A stretch of DNA of 64,000 nt from Trogon surrucura (Eukaryota; Chordata; Aves; Trogoniformes; Trogonidae): contig CM036636.1 of NCBI GenBank assembly GCA_020746105.1, positions 3,410,001 through 3,474,000 of the forward strand, read 5' to 3'. The notes beneath the pieces are model-generated. The model was not told the DNA's origin and made no database searches. It saw only the letters and a program-made list of their open reading frames with translations. Below, one piece after another: positions 11,239 to 22,262 of this stretch. The position numbers and the translations under genes were made by a program. How positions within the stretch are numbered: the stretch's first letter is position 1; every line of letters begins with the position of its first letter.

Positions 11239-13734
11239 ATAAGTTAGAGTTCTTATAAGCTATTTTATTGTAGCAATTTTAGAAATTTCCCTGCTATTTT
11301 TGACAGCATGTACTATCCTGCCAATGCCACGGGTGGTGTTTCGCTTTATGAATTTTCCTGTGTACGTCTGTTTTTATGCATTACTAGAAATCTGGTATTA
11401 ATAGACCTTTATCCTATGGCAGATTCATTAATTTGAAAGGGTAGTTAAATAATTATGTTATTTGACATTGCTCTGTTATCGATTAAAAAAAAGAAGTCGG
11501 GCAATATTAACGTATCATTTCTTAGTTTCACGCATCTGTTTATTCATCCAAAGCTCGTTTTGGGTGTAAAATTATTACTTCATTTGCTGTGGTAGCACCC
11601 CACTTGCTATGGGGTAGGAGAAATTATCTGCTTAATTGTCTCCAGGAATGCTACCCACTGGGTGATGGCTAAAAAAAGTCCGGCTCGAAGATGTACAAAC
11701 CATGCACATCTCGCTGGGAGCTGCGAGTAGCATTTGCGAATCAAGAGTTGCAAAGCCACGTAACCCCATATTGAAATATGGCTTTAAATCTATTATACAG
11801 TAATTTAATAATTTGTCAGACCAGCACAACCAACCTACAACTGCATTCAGCGTTGCGGTGTCAGAACAGCCACCTGGATATTGGGAAGACTTCCACAAGC
11901 AGACAGACAGAAATCTCAGGCACCCATAACCTCAGCTCTGTCTTATCAAACTTCCATCTCTGTGAGACATCTCAATTCCGAAAGCTCGTGAGTTATAATG
12001 CAAAATGTAGAACTATTAGTGCCTGCTGACATGGAGAAAAATGGTAATAGTACTTCTCTCCCACCTGCCTGTCCTTCAATTTAATTTTATAGCGGGTGTC
12101 TCATAATTTTTTTAAGTTTCCAAAAAAAGACTTAAAGAATCTCTTCTAAAAGAAAGTGCCAAGCAAGCTAAATGTAGAAGTTGCTGCCAATTTTGCCTGT
12201 AATACTTTTAAAACAAATACGACCTTACAGGCGCACTCGGACTGAAGCTGCGTGCCAAAGGCCATCAGAACTAAAGGCAGGTTTCAGAATATATATGGAC
12301 AAAGTGGGTCTGATGATTCACATAATTTGATGCCTGGAGACAGAACACATTTACATGATGTTCTTTAATCCATTTCTAATTTATAGGATGTTCCTTGAGC
12401 TAATCTCTCGGTTCCCTGTTCCGTGTGCCCAGCTTTAGGTGGTGCGTGTTTGTGCGAGACACGGAGGCTCCCCTGACAAGGACCGTTCTATGTTTATTCG
12501 TATATTCTCCGTTCAGTGTAATTCCAGAGAGATAATTACCCATGAATGCATTCTTCTTTCTCAAGTAAATTAAAGGCTTTCCCATATGGTGCGTCCTCCT
12601 GAGACCACAAGGAGTTTTCTGAGAATCTGCAACGGTTCAGGTGCAAGGAGACTCCCAGCTTAACTGTAACCTTTGAGGTCCTTCCTATTTTCATACCGAC
12701 ACCTATGTCACCAATCCCATTACAGAAAAATTCCTCTAATCGGAAAACCCCGCCGGTGGAAAACCTGCCCTCATCCTATGAAAAGTAAGAGGTACCATGG
12801 GGATGTTTTTGTTGTTAGTGAATCATACCTGGTAGGAGTTGTTTCTTTTTCTTGTGCCACACCTCCAGCCCCCTCCCAGCCGTCCAGCCAATGGCTTTGG
12901 CTGAAGCAGCCCCGGGAAATGGAGTGGACGGTAATTGCTTCATTGTGTTGCTTTAAGAGGAAAGGAAAACAGCTATTACTGTGAGCAAGTGCTCCTGGGT
13001 TTTTCCCCCCTATTGCTGTTGCGTGTTTTGATTACAAAACCTATCCTGAAATTGGTTTTTTTGAGACTTTCTGTTGCTCAGGTGGAAGGTTGAGAAGGGG
13101 CGGTTGGTAACGCAGTAGCTGGTGAGGAGGGAAAACATTGGAGAAGTAGTCTTCATTTATAAAAAGGGAGTGAAACTATTGCTGATTAATTTTTGTCCTT
13201 ATGTCTTTATGGAAGATGATAAAGCAGCACAGTTTTATTCCTGGAAAGCGTGCTGAGGCTAGGCTTGATGCCTGTGTACTTTTCATCTCGTCTTCAGTTA
13301 CATAAAAAGTTCATGGACTTTTAAAATTAGTGTACTGACTTGTTTACCCATTTGTCTGTAGATGTAAATATGGAATTTAATGGTCATCCAGTGGCTGAGA
13401 TAAAGCTCTATAAGGTCAGGGTACTGCCTGTGAAGAAGCTATTCTTCCGTAAGGCTATTCTGAGGAAAACGAGCAAAAAAAGCCCAGCTCTAGTAAACTG
13501 AGGTCAGACCTATTACTGAGATATCGAGAACTTTATGACTGGAAAAGGTATTAGGTTGTGACCTGATGGTATCCTGCTGCTGAGGCTCCAGTGGTGATTA
13601 GGAAGAAGTGATTTCATCGCCATATGAAGGCTGCTGCCCTCATCCCTGTTTTTTTTTCTCATTGAGAAGTGGAATGTGGTATTCAGGACTAAGAGGAAAA
13701 AATGCCTCCCCACACATACACACAAAGCGTTATC
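11239..13734. other. Unique intergenic sequence, no gene seen
   Basis: AT-rich, with no exon or RNA gene recognised. At 11568-11625 the reverse complement ('ggggtgctaccacagcaaat' followed by an AT tail) resembles the end of the MIR/L2-like family seen at 8229-8375, but the match is weak. The remaining open frames are short and unsupported. Confidence 0.55.
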
Positions 13735-13830
13735 ACTGCCAGCTCCTCGTCTTCAAAGACCCCTGACTGAAGCTCTGTGTGACTAAGTCCACTTAATTCC
13801 CCACCTAAGAGAAAAAAGCAGAGTTCAGAA
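13735..13830 (+). repeat. MIR-like SINE core fragment
   Basis: The stretch 'agctctgtgtgactaagtcc' then 'acttaattccccacct' corresponds to the MIR core motif 'gctgtgtgaccttgggcaagtcacttaa' (from memory), with decay. Only the core is recognisable, with no tRNA head or tail. Confidence 0.35.
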
Positions 13831-16800
13831 GTTCAAGGGACTCTTTTCCTAACCACACGCTTGTGGTTGTCTGGGCTCGCAGGGCAAAGAGTTGGGCTGA
13901 ATCGCTCGGTTGTTTCAGACCTGTTCACAGCCATGTCGTGTCTTCTCTTGAGGCCGTGAATGGCCGAAAGGCTTCACGCGTTGCTGGTGGGACCTGAGCA
14001 CTCTTGGAAATGGAGCCTTAGATGTCACCTCGGGAGCTGTTTGATGTGGAGTGTCTGGAAGTCTCATCCCAAGTTCTGGGAATATTTAGCATAAGATTGT
14101 GTATTCATGGCCTTGACGGGCTCATATATAACCCGATACAGCATCTTCCTTCCCTCCCAACTTGTGTTAACTGTTAATAGCAGTGGTCTCCTATAAAGCT
14201 TGAAGTACATAGAGCATTTAAAGCTTATAACATTTATAGATTGCTACGGTAGCAGGAGAATCAAGCTAATGAAAGGATTGGGTGGGTGCCCTGAATTAAT
14301 ACAACCATAATCTAATTCATTTTAACTTCTTTTTTTGCTGCGTATAAAACCTTCTTCTCTCCTCCAGCAGCACACTTAAGGCCCAGTTCACAGGCTCGTG
14401 GCAGATAATGGGAAGGTTCCCGCATAGTGGGGCTGAGAGCCGGGTTTTGAGCAGGAGGCTCTTGGCAAGGGCAGAGCAGCGATGCAGTTGTCTTCCCTGG
14501 GAGGCGGCTGGGGCTCTGGGAAAGGGGGGTTCAGAGGTTGAAGAGTGAATAGGAGAATCTGAGCCAGAAGGTGTAGATAAAGCAATGGGTTTTGAAGGAG
14601 GCTCTCTGCTGTAATTTCAAATAGAGGTTTTATTTTATTTTCTTAAAAATTTCCATAGTCTAGAGCCTACTTGCACCCAGAGATTGTCGTATAGGCTGCT
14701 CCTTTCCATTTATGGCCGTCTGGTATTTTACCTTCTCTTCTCTGCCCTTGCCATTCCCTGGAGAAATTGTGTTGGAGAACACTGCTTGTAGTTATAACTG
14801 TAAGTACAGTGAAATGCATTTGATGGTGCTGTGTACTTTTGTTCCTTTGTTTCATCTCACTCTCCCATCTGTTCTGTTTGTTTCGGCCAAAAAGGAAGGA
14901 TTCCTCAGTGCGCTGTAGATCATCCCTTGGAAGCTTGGAGGGTGGGGAGGGAGCTCAACCTGCAAGCAGTCAGGTTGAGGAGCTGGAGGGGAAAGCAGTG
15001 GTTTTGAGAGTGGGCAAGGCATTGTGGATTGTTCTGACAGGTTTTGTTGAACTGTGTTACTTGATCACCGAGTCCAAGAAAATAATACAGCGATTGTCCA
15101 TGTAAAAACCAGTTCGTACTTCTGACCTTTTCATATTTTTCTCAGAAGCCATGTATGATCCTGTTTTTGTATACGTACTTTGACAGCTTTCCCTATCTAC
15201 TAGTGTGTTATGGAAAATAATGTAATAAGAATATAATAACATAATGAAGGACTGTCAAATCCTTCTTCTTAAACCTGAATCCATGTATACCATGCTGGTA
15301 CCATACCACTCCGTGCCTTCTGAGTGCTCATAAGCTAAGGGGTGGGCCTGTTCTAAGATGTGGAAAATCGAGTGAAAAACAAGGCATTAAGGAAAGTAAT
15401 AGCTGGACGCGATTGAAGGAGGAGCACTGTTCTTCATGGACCTGTCCTGAACTCGAGCCCCAGAGCAGTTTGAGGACTGTTGTTGTGCTTGGAGTAAACC
15501 TAAAACCAAAGCTGAAGCCACTTGTGCCCATTAAAGAATCTGTGGCAGCTTTCACTGGGCTGGATGAGCAACACCTTGCGCTGGTCAGAGACTTATTCGA
15601 GTGAGTCTCTTCTGTGTGTTGATTGCAGCTATTTATAACACCTTGCTCAGGAGGCTCTCTCCATCACTTTCTTTCTCCACTGAGTCAATGAAGGGAGAGT
15701 GCAACTAAATTAAGTTTCTTCTCTTGCTTGACTTCTGGAAGGATGTGTTTTTCCCACTCACAATGATGTAAGAGGGATTAGCCTCATAATGGAGGGTAAG
15801 ATAGGTATCTAAAAGTAAGTGGTGTTTATACCCCCATTCTAAGTGTGTCCTGCATCCTCATTCAGACAAGAGATACCTCGTCCCTTCCTCTTACATCGCT
15901 GTGTCACATTGAAGTGTTTCCAAGGCAGCTGCACATCCATCGTGATCCCATGTGCTTCTGTGAATACCCACATGTGTATGAGGCTGATAAAAATCTATTT
16001 TATCTGAAGAGACTTGCAAGAAGCAATGACTGCCTTAAACAGAGAAATGTTTCCAACATTTTGTGTATAGTAAAGGATCAATAAACACATGCAATTGAGG
16101 AAGATCATGGTTCCCCCCAGGTAACACAACTAGCAACCACTACCTGTGGATTTAGGGCTCGTTTAAAGTTTAAGTGGATGAATGCAGAGTTGCACTACCC
16201 AGAGCTCTGGCTCCCAACAAGATGAGATCTGGGTGATGGGTTCTGCAGGACAGAGGTGTTTCCCCGCAGACAAGGACACTGTAGGCATGCAGTTCTCTGC
16301 AGCTTCTACATTGCCAGGCTCCATCTGCTCCGTCCTGGATCCCACTGTGAGGCACCTGTGACAGCATCCACATCTCTCAGAGGGCTCTGCCTGCTGCCTC
16401 GGGTGCTGAATCTGCTGCTGTGAGCCAGCCTGCACAGCTGAGGTGCTCACATACACATCTGCTCACTCCACCTGGTTGAAAGGGATGTGGTTGGTCTAGG
16501 ATGCAAGCAATGAATCCCCCCGATTAGCATTTGCTCTGTTAATCCCTTGTGTGTTCTGCAGATAAAGCAGAGACCCAGCTTTGATGTCTGCCAGGGAGAG
16601 GAAACCAAAGCCCTCAAAAGGGCAGTGTCAGGATTCATGGGATAGTCACCATAAGAACTCAGCGTGCTGTGGTGACATCTGCCCATGCTAGGCTGGAACC
16701 TGCTCATGTCCTTCGTGGAAGAGCCACGTTTTAGTGTCTTCCCTTAAACAGAATACCTGCAGGCAAAGCCAATGAGGTCCTACCCCTGAGGAGCACCTGC

Positions 16801-18554
16801 AGGCCATTTCAGGATGCATGGTGGAGCGAAGCTGGTCAGCCTGCAAATGCAATTATTTTTTTTTTATTTACAGAGAAACTCCTTCCTGTTCCTTGCAGAG
16901 CCCCAAAGCCAGAGCTTCATTGGGGAACGTGCGTGCTGGTTTGGGCAGGAAGCGTGGCACCGGGGGCACCCGACCTGGTTCAAAGGCAGCTCCTCTGACT
17001 CATCAGCGGAAAGCCAAATGAGCTGTATGTATTTAAAGCAAAGCTCTATTTGAAAAATTAATGATCTGCAAGAGAGAGAGGAGAAACTGCTTCTCTGTAA
17101 TGCAGAAAAAGGCCCTGATGACCACAGCCTGGGTCCCTTTCCAGATGATGTCATCATCAGTCTAAATAATAAATTTTTAACGATGTGGGGGAAAAAAAAA
17201 AAAAAGAGGAGGAGGAAATAAGAAAGAGGGGGGACTCTGTTTCAATGAGAAGTAAAAGTAGCTGGTGGTAACAGGGTCTAAGGAAAATATATGGTTGGGT
17301 GAGGTTTCTGCCCTGTGTAATTAGATTATCCCAAGTGTAGGAGTGTGCTGCAAAAGGCACATTGAAATGCCAGTAATTGACCGCTCTCTGTCTTCCCCTG
17401 CCGCGTACCCCTGCAGAATGGAAAATTGGGGTACTTGGGCTATATAAGGCAGAGGGGTTTGCTGTGAGTGGGGTTGCTAATAATAGGCAGTTAAGATTAG
17501 AAGGGAAAGCGTGGGCTCACATCAGCCCAGAGACTAGGGGATATTTTCCCCTCGTAAATAACAGGCCACAAGAAATCTATTCAAATGGATTTGTGTTTGC
17601 TTGACAAATGTATGCAGTATATTACCAACGGAGTACTCGCACCAGCTCTTTAATGCAGCTTAAATTACTAGCAACACATTCATTTTTTAATGCGCTCAGT
17701 TTTGTTTCATCGTGCCCCCCTGGAAACGTGTTGCCCGTCGCTGTGAGCGTGTTGTGCGGGAGAGGAGGGCTCGGAGGGGCTGGGCAGGCATCAGCACTGT
17801 GCCTTTGGAGGGCTTGTGGCACAGGCATGCTGGACTGAATAGTTTTTATGGTTTTGGTTTTTTTTTTTTCTCTTCCATCGTGGGGAGCCTTTGGGCACTT
17901 TCCGTGAGATCGATTGCAGCTAGAATTTTCACAGAAAAGCCCCAAACCAGACCTTAGCTAATACCGGAATCGTGCTAGGTATCAGAAGGTATGTGATGTC
18001 ATTTGAAGCTGTATTTTAAGTGACCTGATTCCCAGATCCTATTCAGGACTGGAGCTCCAGAGCGCTGTGTACTGCTGTAGAGAGAACCCTCTCCATGAAG
18101 AAGTTAGGAGCTCAGGAGGCAAGACGGCAGCTCTTCCAACCTGGCAGGCAGTGGGGCTCAGTCGTCCAAAAGCAACAAAAAAATCATGTCAAAGTTATGG
18201 ACCAAACCTGCACTTTTTGAATCTCAGTCTTGTGTTTTTCCAACTAAATGTATTAACCCCGATCAAAGTTTTCATGGATCTCGGCTATCTGAAAGTCAAG
18301 CCCTGAAAGGAACAGACGTGTTTCGTGAGGTTTGGGGGTTTGTAATGGGAGCTTTCAATGGTTTTAATACCCAAATCTACACCTTCTCCTCAAACTGCAA
18401 GGGACAGATTTATGTCATGTTTTGTAGTGGGCTGATCCTAATACCCTTGTCGTGAGACAGATTTACTGTAGTTGTCAAGACTGATTTGCTGTAGAAGTCA
18501 ATACCTCAGCCCGCTGGTGCCTTAAGGAAAAAAGGTCTGGGTGTTTAACACCGT
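13831..18554. other. Unique intergenic sequence, no gene supported
   Basis: No gene is supported. A 63-codon plus-strand open frame (15413-15604) ends at a good donor-like 'gtgagt' and is discussed as a finding. A 15-bp near-palindrome 'gatgatgtcatcatc' at 17144-17158 contains a CRE-like core. Poly-A and T runs occur near 16857-16866 and 17191-17206. Nothing resembling a transposon was recognised. Confidence 0.5.
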
Positions 18555-18700
18555 AAATATTTTATTCTTGCTCTGCCATACAAACCTTGCGTGGCCTTTC
18601 AAAAACAACTTACTTCTATTATGCCCCAGTTTCTCATGAGTTAAATGGGGATAACAACATTTCTGAGAGTGGAGTGAAGAAGACGGATGAAATAAGGAGA
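18555..18700 (+). repeat. MIR SINE, core and 3' part
   Basis: Ordered matches to MIR (from memory) are 'cttgctctgccatac', a decayed 'gtggcctttcaaaaac' at the 'tgaccttgggcaagt' position, 'ttctattatgccccagtttc', then 'gttaaatggggataacaac'. This last part equals the hallmark MIR phrase 'ctgtaaaatggggataataa'. It is the clearest ancient SINE in the window, old and non-functional. Confidence 0.6.
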
Positions 18701-21113
18701 CTTCTGTCTGGGAAGATGGCAAAAAAAAAAAAAAGTCGTGTTTTCTTTGCAAGGCCCTATTGTTTTTTCTAAATGAATTCTTTCCTTTTTGCTGTTTTTG
18801 TTGCTTCTGAAATAGTCACTTTAATTTCCTTTCAGTTTTGTCTGATGTGCAAAGGCACAGTGTTTAGACACCCTTCAGCTTGGTGGGTCATTTGGAGGCT
18901 GTGCTTGTTGCTGCAGCTGTTCCATTTGCGACGGAGGAAGACACCTTGGAAAATTTTTTTGGGGTCTGAGGGCGGCATTTGCGAAGCGCTGCAGAGATGC
19001 TGAGGTTGGCAAATTCAGCATGAGTCTGGTGGTAATGCAGAGGAAAACAGCAAATACGGTCTTGACTGTCAAGTGCTTTTCTCTGCTCTGCGTCCCCTGT
19101 GAGAAGAGCAGATGCTGCCACAGTCACGACTGGGTTCGTCTTTTGTGCTGTCCAGGCAGCAGAGGATCGAGCACGACCTAAATGCTCAGGTCACCATCAT
19201 GTCCTTTGTATTCCCATGTTTCTTCCATCACTGTGAGGGATACGTTGAGCTTGGGTTTTCTGCTGGGCTAAAGACGTTCTCATCCATCTGAGTCTGCTGC
19301 AGACTGAAACACAACTCACATTTCACTTGTCTAAGATAGACACTTACGGGCTCTTTTTTATTATTAGCTTGCTCAGAGTTTGCCATGGATGGACAGTTTG
19401 TAAGATGTTGGCTCAGCCTGTGTGTGCTGTATCTTTCCTCTGTCTATTTTGGTAGAGCTGGGTGCTCAGGGTAAATGTGTCTCTCTTTGTACAGGGCGAC
19501 AGAGTCAGTTAACGAAAAAGATGAGCAATCTGGATGGAAAAAGGACTCCGAGTTGGCACTCCAAACCGACAGTACAAGCTGACCCTGTTTGGTGGAAACA
19601 AACAGCACTGGTGGGAGGACTGGAGTCACCTCACCATTCCTTGGGTGTTGCACCGGCCGCGGTGGAGTTTCTTTGCCAGCACGTCGGAGCTGGGAGAAGA
19701 AGTGAAGGAGTTGCCAGGGGCTGTCCGACTGGGATGCGTGTGCAGAGGAAGCGTGAGGCATCACACCAACTATTTGGCAGTTGAGGAAACCCGTCTGCAG
19801 AAACCAGGCCTTCTCTGAAATGTGAGTTAGACCATTTCGCAAATCTGGATGTAGCAAGAAATGACTGGGAGGCTGGTGATTCATTCTGGGTCAATGTAAA
19901 GGTACCAGAGGGGCTAATACAGAGGGAGAAAATTGATACTGGCTTTGCAGTGTTTGTGGTGCAGAAACATGTATAAATGTTTCCCAGGGAAAGAGTGGAA
20001 CGATCTGATGTAATTTTAAAAATAAAAAATACCCACCCAACAACAAACAAACAGCCATGGGGATGTAGGGGCTGGTAACAGCATTTGGTTATCCATAAAT
20101 CAGTGCAGGCTGCACAGGTATTTGCTCACAGCCGTACATTTCATTGCAGCTGAAAGGAAAGGGCCCGTGCGAGATGGCAGAAACTGCATGAGAAAACTTT
20201 GCTTGAATTGTAGCCCTGTGATTATGGTGTCAAATGCGCTTCGGTGCGTATCCATGGGAGTTACACGCGGGACAGATTTCTGACCCTTTGGGATGAATAC
20301 TCTGGGGAAATTAAAACTAGCTGTAAAAGCTATATATAGTTGAAAAGGCTATGGTAACATTTTATGCAGTGTGAGCCGTGTTCTATTCTTTACAGAAACC
20401 CATATCTGTAAAAGAGCAATTAGAAGTGCTTCCCTGAAAAAAAAGGCAATTGAAGGCAGTGAATGAACTGCAGGAATTGTACAGTTTCCAGAAAATGGTG
20501 GTAGTGAAGCATTTGTGGGATCCATAAATTCCTAACTGAATATGGATTCACTCTCCAACTCTAAAACCACAAGATTTATTTCCTGCTGGCAGGGGAGGTG
20601 AAGTTCGCAGCGCTGGATCTCTCTCGAGCATGCCAGCAGGTGGTGGAAGCACTCGTGTGCTCCCCAGTGTGCGATGTTCCCAACATCACCTTGATTGGCT
20701 GCATCCTTTCAGGATGAGAAGACAGGACTGTTGGGTTTTTTGTTGCTATTTTTCTGTTGAAGACCCGTCTGTGCTTTCAACATATATGGGTAGGGAGGTT
20801 TATTAGCCTGCAACGTGTCCTACCGGAAAAGAAGGATAAGGTAGTGGGTACGCTACTGGCTTCGCTCAGGAAGATCTAGTTTAGGCTCAAGCTCTGACTT
20901 TGAAGTCACACGAGCTCGGTCTGTGCCGTGGGGATACTCGGTGGCGACGCGCGTGTTTTGTGGTACAAACCTAAACAATGTGGTCAAGGATTTTGTTTCC
21001 TTTCCATGAAATTCCCTTTGTCTTCCAGACCATGGGTGTTTTGTGGACCCGTGCTTTCAGCTGTGGATGGTGGAGATTTTTTGGTGTTCTTTTTCCTCCT
21101 CTCTACTCACGAG
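18701..21113. other. Unique intergenic sequence, no gene seen
   Basis: Contains an A run (18721-18733) and A/C-rich sequence near 20018-20055. Several overlapping open frames of 94-146 codons occur at 19422-20050 on both strands at once, a pattern expected of chance open frames rather than a gene. No splice-bounded exon could be supported. Confidence 0.55.
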
Positions 21114-21121
21114 GGCTGGTT

Positions 21122-21133
21122 TAGCTCACTCGG
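21122..21133 (+). promoter_or_regulatory. RNA polymerase III A box of SINE copy 2
   Basis: 'tagctcactcgg' fits the tRNA A-box pattern with about one deviation. It lies in the D-arm position of the tRNA-Ile-like head. Confidence 0.65.
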
Positions 21134-21165
21134 TTGAGCGTGGTGCTGAAACACCGAAGGTTGCG

Positions 21166-21176
21166 GGTTCGATTCC
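21166..21176 (+). promoter_or_regulatory. RNA polymerase III B box of SINE copy 2
   Basis: 'ggttcgattcc' matches the B-box consensus GGTTCGANTCC at every position, about 44 bp after the A box as in tRNA genes. In the copy at 10592 the equivalent has decayed to 'ggtttgatccc', a CpG transition. Confidence 0.8.
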
Positions 21177-21288
21177 CTTTCGGTCCTCATGTGTTGCCTG
21201 ATCTAGTTGAGAGATGTCCCTGCCCATGACAGGGAGGTTGGATTAAATGATCTCTAAGGTCCCTTCCAGCCTGGGCCATTTTATGATT

Positions 21289-21821
21289 CAACTGTGATTC
21301 CCATTGGTCTGTTCCTCGGGGTCCTGGTTCCAGTGCAGTTCGCATCAGACTCTTACCTGTGCTGTGCTTCTGCTGCTGCGGAGCGTAAGGGCATCAGCTC
21401 CGGCAGCCAAAACTTTACCACAGGCTGCCTGCAGTAGGGATGGGAAAGCTGGAGCATAAGTCACAACTTCAGGTAGGATGAAGTAAGAAAGGGAGGTACA
21501 AACTAAAAGTTGTTGCGCTGAAATGGAGAAGTCTGTGGCTGCGGAAATTTGTAGTTATTTGCGCCCTGTCAGAGATCACCGGTGATGTCTCTTTCCAAAG
21601 TCATCTGCATAGCTTGTTGAACGTGATTGCATGGGTTCAGCGTGTCTTCATGAGTCTTTTTACAGCCAGAGGGGCTAGAAACGTCTTTTGTTGTTGTTGC
21701 TGTTTTAAATGGAAGCTGACTTTCTGGAGTACAAGTCAGCAGGAAGTGGGGGGGTAAGTTTATTGGCTGTTTTGGTGGGGCCTGGAGAATAATTCCGCCT
21801 TTCTCCTGCCTTTTGTCTATT
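21289..21821. other. Unique spacer, no gene seen
   Basis: No gene or repeat recognised between the second SINE and the MIR/L2-like tail that follows. Confidence 0.6.
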
Positions 21822-21945
21822 CAGACTGTAAATTCGTTGAAGCAAGGACTGCTCTCTACTGTGGGTCTTTATAGCACTTGCTGCAATGGATCTGTGCTCT
21901 CAGCTAAATCCCCTAAGGCTTAACAAAATATAAATTAGGATAATG
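21822..21945 (+). repeat. MIR/L2-like ancient repeat, 3' tail
   Basis: Reads 'cagactgtaaattcgttgaa', 'gcaaggactgctctctactg', 'gtctttatagcacttgctgc' and 'gatctgtgctctcagctaaa', ending in an A/T-rich tail. This matches block by block the amniote tail 'gactgtaagctccttgagggcagggactgtctc', 'tgtacagcacctagcac' recalled from MIR/L2-type elements. It is the same family as 8229-8375 in the opposite orientation. Confidence 0.5.
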
Positions 21946-22010
21946 GTATAAGAAGTTAAATGTTAAGCGGTCATGGGGGGTGGTTTATTTACATGAATTA
22001 TCACCTTAAG

Positions 22011-22051
22011 AAAAAAACAAACAAAACAACAAACAAACCACCAACAAAAAA
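22011..22051 (+). repeat. A/C-rich (CAAA)n simple sequence
   Basis: A run of 'caaa' and 'caacaaa' units with interruptions. Simple-sequence DNA with no recognisable parent transposon. Confidence 0.8.
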
Positions 22052-22200
22052 GAGTCCTTCTGAAATTCTGGAGGGAATTTAGTTTTATGGCAAAAACTAC
22101 AGTATTGAGAAGACCTGGCAGTCGTATGGGGGTTGTGCCCCATTTTAATGGAGAGGACACGGGCTGGTTTTAGCCTTCCCGTATCCCAACCTTCTCTAAG

Positions 22201-22262
22201 CTGAGTTTGCTGTTAGCTCTGGGAAGTCACTCCCTGCCTCTCCTTTTCACAGACTTCAGTGA
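22201..22262 (+). repeat. MIR-like core fragment
   Basis: 'gctgttagctctgggaag', 'tcactccctgcctctcc' and 'ttttcacag' resemble the MIR core 'gctgtgtgaccttgggcaagtcacttaacctctc'. Short and weak. Confidence 0.33.

Larger units (their letters stand above)
21114..21288 (+). mobile_element. tRNA-Ile-headed SINE with CR1-like tail (copy 2, full length)
   Basis: The head begins 'ggctggtttagctcactcgg' and continues through 'gtggtgctgaaacaccgaag' to the B box and 'cggtcctca'. It aligns along its length with vertebrate tRNA-Ile. A linker and CR1-like 3' end follow ('gcccatgacagggaggttgg', 'aaatgatctctaaggtccc', 'ccattttatgatt'). The two copies in the window share the same head, linker and tail and differ at about 14 of 155 comparable positions, many of them CG to TG/CA changes. 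Structure and divergence fit TguSINE1-like passerine SINEs mobilised by CR1. Confidence 0.88.

Noticed and set aside
21114-21188. Functional tRNA-Ile gene
   Set aside because: The head is tRNA-derived, but the anticodon arm is altered, the 3' end runs into a SINE linker and CR1-like tail, and a second copy with the same tail exists. It is a SINE.
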